This document shows, in pieces, positions 53,074 to 63,145 of a DNA stretch of 64,000 bases; position 1 is the first letter of the stretch, and every line of letters begins with the position of its first letter. The DNA lies in contig JAOVVO010000085.1 in the NCBI GenBank assembly GCA_028564675.1, positions 1 to 64,000 on the forward strand, read 5' to 3'. The notes below the pieces were generated by a model that was not told the origin of the DNA, made no database searches, and saw nothing but the letters and a program-made list of their open reading frames with translations. The position numbers and the translations under genes were made by a program. The DNA is from Onchocerca lupi (taxonomy: Eukaryota; Nematoda; Chromadorea; Rhabditida; Onchocercidae).

Positions 53074-54323
53074 TAATAAATCTACGGAAGCAAAATACGA
53101 ATAAGAATTGAACCTTCCATCCTTCCAATTTTAAACTTTCATCACTGAATGAAATTCCAATTGTTGCTTAATCCACACATCAGTATTTTGCAATTTTGCT
53201 AAACCCATGTTTTCTGGTTATGCTAATATCCGTAATGCACCGTGATATATTTATTAGTCCCAGACTTTCATCAAAATGTCTTACCGTTACCATAAACTAT
53301 TTATGATAGTAAGCTATCACAAGAGTAGCTGAATTTCAAAGGAAAAAAAATAACCAGTATTCTGTGCCATCATGAAACAATATGCAAACATTGTATCATT
53401 GGAGTATCGAATTTTGGTCTTCAATCGATGCGAGCATATTTTCCCGGGTGGCAGCTTCTTATCTTCTAGCATGAAATCGCGTTTGTTCGTGTAGCCTGTA
53501 ATGTTAATAAGGTGATGATGAATCTTTATAAATGAAATTATAATTATTCGTTGTTACTTGCCACACAACATTTCAGTTCTTCACCGATTGATTTGAAATT
53601 TTAAAACAACGTTGCATTCGAATAGGCGAGTGTTTTTACGTAGGTAAGGCGCGTATTTAAAATTTTCCGGATAAAATATTTAAAAATTCTTATTTAGATG
53701 AAATCGTACAGCAACTGAACGATTGCTTCGACAAAACAAGAAGTAAGGATAGGCGAACTTTACAGCAGGAGGACTATTTTGGGTTCATTTAGGATTTGAA
53801 TCAATCTGCACAATTTCTTGTACAATTTTCTAGTAAAATATTCCAAATTAACCAAGGCCACGGCCATGCGTTTCCTCGTAACACCATGTTGTTTCTAATG
53901 ATCGACCTCGAGTGATTTCTTGTTCGATGAAATCTTTCAAATAACACAATCTTCCATACTAAATGCTTAATTAGGAAATTATAATTATGATTCGGATATT
54001 TATATCAAACGTAATGTGGTAATAGTAACATATCCGAGGAAGGATTATATTTCAAAACAAGACAGAATAATATGTTTCAGATGTTTTGAGCAAGCAAACA
54101 AACTACTACCTCATTGATTGATAAAATTTAAACTCTTATTATTCTAAAATTGAGAATGTGTTAGGACTCTTTTTTTAAAACCTCAATACGTTTTCAACTT
54201 TTAGATTAAAAAGAAGAATTCAAATTTCAAATTCTTAATTCTTTTGCTAAGAAGTTTCTGCAAGTTTCTAACAGCTGAATCACTCAACTCTCGGCATCGA
54301 AAGATCAGAAGCCTTGGTGAATC
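53074..54323. other. Spacer between two secreted-protein genes
   Basis: No further exon could be supported. A GC-richer stretch at 53850-53925 has no clear frame. If the two flanking minus-strand genes are really one, this would be an intron. Confidence 0.4.
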
Positions 54324-57300
54324 TTATAACATCTTATATGAAATCCCATTTGAACAGTCTATTTGGGTATGGACGGGAGCGGGTGAACTGCAAAATATAT
54401 TTTTGATCTCGATGCTTCAATAATAATATAATCGATGCAGTGGTACCGAGATAGCTTTGATCATTTTAAGTTTAGCTGATTCGGTATAGTTAAAGACTGA
54501 GAACTGACGGAAAAAGAGTAAAATAGACTTTGTTTTCGTAGTAGTTAAAGTAATAAGATTGATTTTTGTTAATTTTTTCAACCAAATTAGCATCACATCT
54601 TGGCTCCTTTTTTCCATCACATTTTAGCACAGCGACTGTCCAAGCCTTAGCACTTTTCGTGATACGATCGATTTGCGATTTGCTGGCATTAACTTCGGTA
54701 CAACATTTTGTCCATGCTATAATTACATGGTATAGCATTCTATGAACTTTTTGTAACATGTTAATTTAACAATGGTACTGTTTTCACTTAAATTTCCTTG
54801 TTCCATTCCACTCTGCACATCCGTAAGTAACATTTCAGAGATTGCCAGATGAAAGTTTTGGAACTTTATGAATCAGACCTTTGTCGCAGATTTAATAAAG
54901 ATAATGATTAAAGAAAATACATCAACGAGAAAAAATGACTCTGTTATTGCAAACATGATTTTTTGTTTGACCCATCAGATATTTTGTTGCCGAATAATGC
55001 CTTTCCTCGAATGCTAAGATTAATCAGTCAAATAATTCTTTTCATCTATCTTCCTAACTAACTGTCATAAATGCTATCTTGCTTTGAAATATTCTTTATT
55101 TCTTTACAAGAAAATTGCTGATTTTCGTTGAAAAAATTATCAGACAATAAAAATGATAGCGTTTTGTTAGCGATCTTTTTTTTTTTTAAAAAAAAATTTA
55201 TATCAAATAATCCTTTTATGCATGAAATACATAACAAATAATTTAGTAAAACTGAGTCAAAAACAATGCTTAATAATTTTTTGCTTTTGAAAAACAGATG
55301 TGATATCTTACTGTTTTCGAGATTGTATTCAAAGATATCGGCTACAATTAGTTCCTCTTTGCTGCTATAAATTTCTTCCACTGAACTTTCAAATTCCATA
55401 TTGTAACCTTAAAAAACAATGAAAATAATGTAGATATATTGTATTGAACTGTACGATCCCTATAAATGATGTTTTAGAAACTTTTGTGATAATATTCAGT
55501 CTTCTAGAATGAATCACATCATTTCTGAACTTCTGTGCTCAGTTCTTTTTATATTCGTAACAACGTTTTGAAGCTAAAAGTTTCACTTCCATTGATAATG
55601 CTGGCTGATATAACAAAAAAAAAGTTCCTCAATCATTCCATTTTCTACTGATTACTGTAAAAATTCATTGTACGTACCGTATATGAGATTCAAAGGCATC
55701 ATCAGACTGAAATCATAGAATACGATACAATTATCAGAGTATATATCAGAGGAAAAGATGTGTTGTAATATATGTCGATGAGCACATTTTGTTAATTTAT
55801 AATTGTTTTTGTCGATGAGAACATTTTGACCAAAATCCTTAATTTCATTTAGAAATTTGTTGCAATTTTCTAAAATTCGAGAATTAATTTAACGCATTTA
55901 AGAAGGAAACAAAAGTAATTTTTACATAGAATCGTTGCTTACAGTTTTGATATTGCACATACTGTCTTTTCTATTATCGCAGCAACACACCACCTGGAAC
56001 AATGATTTACATAATTATATCTTGGAAAAGTCAGCTTTTTTATAAATAAAATTTGATCCTTTTACCAGAAAGCTATTAATAAGAGTTATATTTATTACTT
56101 TTAAATCCTATTTTAGTTCCCATAATGACTGGAAAACAGTTGCTACAACAGTGCTTTATTGTAAGCATCAATTACTTTGAATGATAACAATTTATTAATT
56201 TTAATCAATTTGTTGTAATTAAACTAATCTAACAAATATACATAATAAACCCTAATATAATGACTAAATTAGTTAAATTCAATGAACAAATAACATGGTA
56301 ATTGTAAACAAAAAAGAGGAAATATCTGCAAGTAAGGACAGAATGACCTGTTTTTGTCTAAGTATAGAAAACTTGCAAAGTTGGTATTTTTTTTAGAAAT
56401 AGATGAGTGATAATGGGTTCTTATGCTTCTACTTATTCAAATATCAATAATCAAAGAAACAAAAAGAAACGTGATTATACCGTGAACGTCTGAGATGCAT
56501 TAAATGAAAAAGGCGTCATTAATGGACACATTTTCAGACAACTTTCAGTTGCAGAACATCGTGTCGAGCGACTCGTCGAGAAATATTGGTGACATCGATG
56601 GGTGTCCTTATCAGTCTGTGTTGGTACACCGTATGAAGTGCTAATCAGATGCACTGTTTCATTATCAGTAATACCTAATCGAAAAGATGCGAAGCAACTC
56701 TAAACATAGCATCGGTGGTTCACTTTGAAGGCTGAATAGTACACTGAATCTTTGAATTCGATTTTATAACTGTTCAACTGATGCTTATAGGCTTGTTTGA
56801 CCGGCGTGATATACGATTTTCAACAAAACAAAAAGTTTTTATCGTATAAGCTATTTTCAAAAACAGCAAACTGTGATGGCTTAACAGTAAGTATTTTCAT
56901 AAATTAAAATCAAAAATCTTTATTTATTTGTTTCTCTAAAATGATCAAACATCAATTTATTTCGGTCAATCTGTTCGGATCATTTGATTGATTAGTGTTT
57001 TCTTCAGCTTTTATAAAACCACAAATGAAAATGAAGTAAATTCCGCTGCTTTCTCCTCCTCCTCTTTTCTTAATCACATCAAAAACGGTTAACTAATTAC
57101 TGAATTGAGCATGAGCAGCAAATTATATTTCAAAAGCTTCAACTTACTCGTTTCGATTTGAAAAAAATGCAAAATTAGAAACTCACACTTCCCAGAGGTA
57201 AGGTTTGAAGTGCAGTGTTGAAAACTTGTTCAGCGCCGCCATGAATAGCATCTTGAGTTACATTTGCACATACATGCATCGTGCCATCTAATGGTATCGT

Positions 57301-57621
57301 ACATTTATGCCGAAAACGCCAATAACAACAACAGTGCACTTCGTAATCGAGATTCTTGTATCGGATGACACAGTGTCCGTCAGGTATGAATTCGTTCTAG
57401 AGAGTGATTGCTCTCTGTCAATTAAATTCATTAAAAATTTTTTTTAATTATTTAAATGGATTACAAACATATATAAAAAGCTGCTGAATATGACTAGTTG
57501 ATATAAGTTTTAGATGACTTCTTGATCAGCTAATAGGAAAAGATTTAGGGGGGTAAGGTCAAGAGATGATGAGCCTACTGTAAGAATTAGCATGTAAAGT
57601 GTAATTTCTAACAGCTTCAAC
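54324..57621 (-). CDS. Multi-module Cys-rich secreted protein, 5' end missing, unrecognised
   Basis: Minus-strand blocks with compatible phases: 57579-57621, 57187-57396, 56481-56699, 55943-55993, 55674-55706, 55565-55604, 55312-55407, 54509-54716 and 54324-54387 (about 320 residues). The first reads LKLLEITLYMLILT, a good signal-peptide core; its initiating Met exon is not identified (a split ATG from about 57860 is possible). The first module has DGHCVIRYKNLDYEVHCCC, then RHKC and HVC with an NVT sequon. The second has HRCHQY, TRC, SCLKMC and then VVCCCDNRKDSMCN. A third stretch has TKCC, LKC and RC. The CCC-x(n)-C pattern resembles the end of three-finger/ET-type modules found in worm secreted proteins. 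The two exons at 55565-55706 are the weakest. Function unknown; extracellular by inference. Confidence 0.5.
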
Positions 57622-58853
57622 CTGTAAAAAAAGCATAGATTGAAGTTAAAGTGAAAAAACAAGAATGGCAGGATGCTTGTTATCTTTGGGAAATAGACAT
57701 TAGAAATTTTATCAAAAAAAAAAAAAAAAATAGAAATCTATCAAGAGATTACAAACATACAAACATTTCTGGAAATAGAAATTCCATCAAGCAATGCGGG
57801 AGTTTGTAATTTTTGAATTATAGTCTATGCTGATCTAATGTAGAACACATATTCTCTAGTGGCTTCAGGCAGCAACGATTATTAAAATTTAATTCACGAA
57901 TCATCGATATGAAGATGACTATTTTCAGGATTTAACTACTCTGAATAATCGAAGATTGCCGTTGATTCGAAGTTTTCAAAATGAAACGAAAGATTAGTGA
58001 GAGATAATTGCTATATTACCTCTCATTAAACTTTCGCTTCATTTTCCATTTAATTACTATATTAAGTGTTTCTTTTCTTTATAGAAACGATAACTCTGAA
58101 TAGAAAAAAAGAAAACGACTTAAATGGAAAGTAAGAGAAGATATTTTCATAAAAAATATTCTAGGATTCATTGTTAGTGATGCAAAACTTTGTTCAGTAG
58201 CATAGCACAGCATATTAGTATGATTTAGTTAGTGATTTAACATACAAAAATTTCTTAAATTATTATAATATTACTATTCTCTATCTATTTTATCAACTTG
58301 CCGTCTTCGGCACTCAGATTTCTGAAGGAAAGCGCTATTAAAAATCTGAAGCAAGAGATTACATTTCGAGATTACTCAATTAAGAAAAGTCTAATTTCAT
58401 GATACTTTTCTCGATCCATTGAAAATACTAATTAGAATATTGTTTTCTTGTTAACTAGCCGTATTAACTTTAGACCTTTGAAGAAATTTGATCATCTTTT
58501 GAACCATATCGATACGGATTACATATCATATCATATGCGCCAAATATCTGCAGTAATTTTTTGTGCATAATAAACATTGTTTTATTTATCAACATCATCT
58601 TCAGCGCTCAGTTTTTTAAGGGAAAGTGCTATTAAAAATTTGAAGCAAAAAATTATATTCCGAAATTACACAATTAAGAAAAGTCTAATTTCAAGATTTT
58701 TTCCCGAGATATTGATAAATTCTTGTTAGCTATCCGTATTAATAAATACAAAATTTCCTCAATATCGCCGAATTCAAATATTTCTTCTCTTTTGCCTTTC
58801 TATTTCTCATTTATGAATTGTAAGAGGTAATTTCGTTGAAATAAGAACAAATA
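57622..58853. other. Spacer containing a possible Cys-pair exon
   Basis: On the minus strand, about 57830-57933 holds an open block after an ATAG acceptor with NNRCCLKPLENMC, again a CC-x(n)-C pattern. It could be the missing first coding exon of the multi-module gene (starting MIREL) or part of another one. Apart from the duplicated block at 58286-58760 nothing else is seen. Confidence 0.35.
58286..58760. repeat. Diverged direct duplication, two ~130-180 bp copies
   Basis: 58286-58470 and 58581-58760 share long words in the same order: TTTATCAAC, TCTTC.GC.CTCAG, GGAAAG.GCTATTAAAAAT.TGAAGCAA, ATTA.ATT.CG.AATTAC, and AATTAAGAAAAGTCTAATTTCA, then CTAGCCGTATTAA versus CTATCCGTATTAA. The offset is about 296. 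It is noncoding on the evidence of stops in all frames. Confidence 0.75.
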
Positions 58854-60984
58854 TTACGATGCCTTTTCACGTTTGCTTTGATCCAAAAATGCATAAATAG
58901 CGAATCCAGCATAAGTATTCGTTGTTGAATAACTATCCAAATGATACATGCATGCGGCGTAGAACGGATAACTGATTATCTAAATGATAATAAAGAGCAA
59001 CATAACTTCTTGCAAGGCCAAAAAAAATAAATAAATAAAATACTTTTTTTTGGTGCGCCTTTTACAGATTCTAAATTGTTATAGTTCCTGGTTTCAAGAA
59101 TCTTCCAACAAATTACGAAAAAGCTTTGAAGAATTGACTCATTGATTTTTCAGCTTTATTCTCAGTATTAATGTGAGAATTTTAGTTTCTTTCAAAACTT
59201 TCACAATCTTTGTGAATATTACTAAACTTTTCATTTTAAATTATAGTATATATCATTCGAATTTTAAAAAAATACATGTGGAAATTTTGACAATTATTAG
59301 CTGGCAGAGAACAGAAACCTGATTGGAATACAGGCCAGGACATGAAAACCAGTTCTCTGGGATGAAATTCCGATACTTTTCACAGAAACCAAATTGCTTG
59401 TTCACTCGGATACATATACCTTTTGTCATAAATAAAATTTTCAGTACCAACAACAGAAGTTTTTTTCTCAACTGAAAAACTTTTTTCTATGACCAAATTA
59501 AGTTTTGCTATTCCAATCATCTTATTAAAACAACTTTGTGATAGCGAATCTCTTGAAGTGCTCAAAGATAGCGAAGAGCAGAGTTTATCCAAGAAATTTA
59601 GCATTCTAAGTTTTATTAGAATTTCACCGAAGACTAGACTTGCAATAATTAGAAATATGAAAATAATTAGTCCTCATGCGATTACTACAGTTTAAAGTTG
59701 CAGGAAAGAAGAAAAAAATTTACATTATTTTCTTCTCGAAGCAATTTACAAGTACTACAGCATATGAAGAACTGGCTACTCATCACTGTGTGTTCCTTCT
59801 GAAAATTTAATGATTGTTTTATACGACTTTTGATCATCTTAATTCTCTTTGAAGCCTTCTATATTAGGCGAATTCTCCTTTTGACAAGTCTTGACCTTCA
59901 AAACAAGATTGTCAACTCTTAATGATGAAAGATGAAAATACATGAAAAGAAAATGTCGCACTGCAGGATAATTTAGCACTCCATACTGCTCTTTTTCTTC
60001 AGATGCACAATAATCATCCATTATCTTTGTTTGATAATCGTCACTTCCTTTGAAGAACGTAACTTTGAAAACTATAAAAACTTTGCCATAATTAGAGAGT
60101 AATTAAAGAGTATTGCTCAGAAATGAGGCATATAAACAAGCAGGAAAATCAAAAAGTTCTAAAAGCAAAACATACTTTTCCTGTATGAAACAAAAATATT
60201 GTTATTCATATTTTATGCTCTTATCATCTTTCACTTTACTCGTTTTACTTCTTCCTACAGTGTTTGTAATTAGATTCTCCTTATTCATTGATCCACAAAT
60301 TTCCTATTTTTTAATTTTTTAGCTTTTGGTCTAAAGTATTTTCTTAAATGTGATAAAATTCCTCCATGTTTGTTGATTCACTTAATATCACAAAAGGTAA
60401 ATCATCTCTTATCGTTTTCGTCACCTTTCGGTTTAACACTAGGCAAAAATTACATTTAAAATTCAAAAATGCTGACTCTTGAACTGAATTAAATTATATG
60501 TCACAATGCATCTCTCAGAAAGCTGCACAATTAAAGTGAAACCTTCTTCATCACTGCCTGGAAGTTCGGTGTTTAGGCTACAGTAGGATAGTCCTACTTC
60601 TTCTCGAATTTCCCCATGGAAACAAAAATCTGATTCAAGTACTGCAACTACCAACAGTTTTTAATTCTGTTCATGAAGATATATATTATACCAGTGAGTG
60701 CATTAATAAGATTCGCATTTAAAATTAGCTAATATTTTAAATGAATTTTTCGAATATTATAAAAGTGAGAAGGTGAAGGAATAAAATCAATTTTCTCTTC
60801 AATAAGTAATTGACAGATCAGTTTTAAGAATCAAGGAATCTATTAAATGGCAAATGACGAAGGAAATCTGCCATAAAAATGTCCAAATTTTTGGACATTC
60901 AACGACTGAAAATAATGATAACTAACCACCAATATGAATGAACAGGAAACAAGCGGTCACGATCACCTGCAATAAGAGCGACAT
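58854..60984 (-). CDS. Predicted secreted protein of 192 residues, unrecognised
   Basis: Five minus-strand exons join with matching phases (60927-60984, 60477-60641, 59886-60071, 59420-59471, 58854-58971). The start MSLLLQVIVTACFLFIHIG is a clear signal peptide. The mature part has Cys in DFCFHG, SYCS, ERCIV, DDYCASEE and AACMYH, a central hydrophobic stretch (HFLFMYFHLSSL) and a Tyr-rich C-terminal exon (YPFYAACMYHLDSYSTTNTYAG, ending KREKAS). The donor of exon 2 (AAGA|GTCAGC) and that of exon 3 (ACTT|GTCAAA) are not ideal. Without the first, exon 2 would stop 14 bases later and give a 78-residue protein. The last two exons are well supported by phase. No family recognised. It is probably extracellular, and the neighbouring minus-strand genes are secreted too. 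Confidence 0.6.
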
Positions 60985-62324
60985 TTTCGCGAAAATGATT
61001 GAATTTATTCCCAAGAACAAGTTTATTGGATTTAAAATTATGCAAATTAATTTCCAATATCAGATTGATTTTATATAAAATCTCGATATCGAAATTAAAG
61101 AGATGATGGACCGGATCAATTATTAATTTGATTGGATTCGCAAAATATGAATCTACTTAGCAAAATTGTCGGAGATAACCAAACAGACTGGTTAAAAATT
61201 AGAAACAGAATAAACAGTTGAAGAAGTAGAAATAAAAATAAAATGTACGATCTATGTGAATAGTTATGTTATGGATTGAAGATTTGCTTTAAAAAATCGA
61301 TTTCAAACCTGAATAGTCTCATAAAATCTATTTTTGGTTCATTTGAGACAAGAAGAAATGGATTAAATAGAATCGGATGTTGATCGATCTTTTCTGATGT
61401 GAAGAGATTCATAAAGAAGGTATGGTCATGCAAACGCGGAAGAAGGAAAAAATTTATTGATAAGATAAAAACTGATCATTTCTAAATTTCCGCTAAATAT
61501 AAGAGATAATCGGAAATAGCTAACTATTATTTCTTTTAATTAACAAGTTTGTGACTGTGCTATTTGTTTATACTTTTCCCCAACACTGTTTATATACCTT
61601 ATCGATCAATTAGAAGAGTTATTTTATTGACCGCTCAGAAAAAAAAAATAACTAAATAAATAAATAAGAAGTAAGTAATGCAATTCAGCTTCAATTGCCT
61701 ATTAAATTTACATTTCCAGAAAAATGAATCAAAAGATTAAAATATGCTAATACATCAAGGACTTAGACAGACATTTTACAATGTGGATTGGTAAGGAACT
61801 CGTAAATTATAAATTAAAGCCGAGAGTTTTCGGAAATTTTCGAAAATATTTTGAATTTATTCAACTAAAAACATGCTTTACTGAATAAAAATGAAATGAA
61901 TCATTATAAGATAAGAAGAAAGTTAAGCAAAAAATATGACACATTAATGCGATGCAAGGAGGATTCAAAATATTCAAGTGAGAATGGAATGCATGCATTA
62001 TCAAACTAAAAAACTCGATGACAACAAGTCATTACTGTAGTATAAATAACAGAAATGGATAAAAAACAGTCACATTTCATCAATGGAATAGAAATACAGT
62101 CCTATTAATAACTTCAGTAGATTAAAGAAGATTTAAGTATTTGTGAACATCGACTAATACCTTTCGCCTCATGATTTGAAATTGTTCGGAAATTTATCGC
62201 CGAATTCATTCTTTAATGCTGATACAACAACTTATTAGTTTTCTTTATTTATCTCTTTACAGAAATTCCAAATCAATTATTGGTATAACTAGCAGGACGC
62301 AACCATGGGAGCTTGGCCGATCAG
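60985..62324. other. Intergenic spacer, no gene seen
   Basis: AT-rich DNA upstream of the 192-residue secreted protein. It should hold that gene's promoter. No supported exon or repeat. Confidence 0.5.
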
Positions 62325-62575
62325 CTAATCTACACGGGCGGGCCACACTTCGCATGTCTGGCTCCAACTAGTCTATATAAATGAAAATGGAAATGATCGT
62401 TTGTTCAAAAATCTTAAAGCTCCGAAAGTTCTTAAATACACACCTTATCTATATTAATTCGAAATCTTAGATATCGGAAAATCCTTACCTTTTGCTTTGA
62501 AATTTTGACAAATGTTGTATTCGGATACGCGTAGTTCAATCTGCTTAAGTAGAAAAAAGAAAAGAGAAGGAGCAT
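62325..62575 (-). CDS. Candidate secreted peptide precursor, 44 residues
   Basis: Two minus-strand exons (62489-62575 and 62325-62372) join in phase 0 with a good AAG|GTAAGG donor and a TTTATATAG acceptor. Exon 1 begins MLLLFSFFYLSRLNYA, a typical signal peptide, followed by YPNTTFVKISKQK with one NTT sequon. Exon 2 is strikingly GC-rich for this region, reads TSWSQTCEVWPARVD and ends in TAG. The mature product would be about 28 residues with a single Cys. The GC-rich exon is also open in another frame for longer, so a repeat or a remnant of something else is possible. No known peptide family recognised. Confidence 0.4.
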
Positions 62576-62670
62576 GTTTCTATTGTTGGGGTAAAAAACT
62601 GATACCTTTGTAATTTGATTGGATTGGAAATTGATTCTTACTATTGTGATTCGACTAGATCAGCAATCCT

Positions 62671-62960
62671 GATTTCCAAATTTCAAAGCTATCTGTTGAG
62701 AAATTCCGGAGGTTCATGATTTTAACAACCAAAGTTTTATTTTTTTTTCATATATATTATCAAAAAACACACGTTTTTTAGCGCATCATGCGTGAGTCTA
62801 TAAAATATGTGCATGGAAGAACATGCCTGTTCGAATGCAATCTCATTTCCAAATTTCAAAGCCATCAGTTAAGAAATTCCAAAGACACATGATTTTAACA
62901 ACTAAGGTTTTACGTTTTATCCATGTAAATTATCGAAAAACGCACGCTTTTTTAGCGTTG
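62671..62960. repeat. Tandem duplication, period about 173 bp, with a partial third copy
   Basis: TTTCCAAATTTCAAAGC, then AGAAATTCC, CATGATTTTAACAAC, AA.GTTTTA and AAAAAACACACGTTTTTTAGCG at 62673-62783 reappear at 62846-62957 with few changes. Degraded versions of the AAATTTCAAAGC..TC.G word are seen again near 63017 and 63180. The spacer carries GCATCATGCGTG-type palindromic words. It is noncoding. Confidence 0.7.
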
Positions 62961-63100
62961 CGTCTACAAAACACATCATGCATCATGCGTGGCGTTCGAA
63001 CGCAACGTTGTATGAAATTTCAATTCAATCAGTGAAGAACTTGAAACGTTGGGGGAAGTAGATGTGGTCAATGCAGAAAGTAGGCATGGTGAATTGAATC

Positions 63101-63145
63101 TGTCCGCTCATTTACTTTTAGCTGTCACCGGGTGTGACACGTAGG
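63101..63145. repeat. Dispersed repeat, copy 2, with palindromic GTCAC core
   Basis: CTCATTTACTTTTA followed by the near-palindrome GTCACCGGGTGTGAC and ACGT matches the copy at 1169-1210 about 62 kb away. A GGGGGAAG stretch precedes both copies. It sits just to the right of the tandem duplication at 62671-62960, and both may belong to one larger repeat family. Confidence 0.5.

Noticed and set aside
62281..62370. GC-rich island as a possible tRNA or small RNA gene
   Set aside because: No cloverleaf arms or A/B box pair could be formed, and it fits better as the second exon of the 44-residue peptide model.
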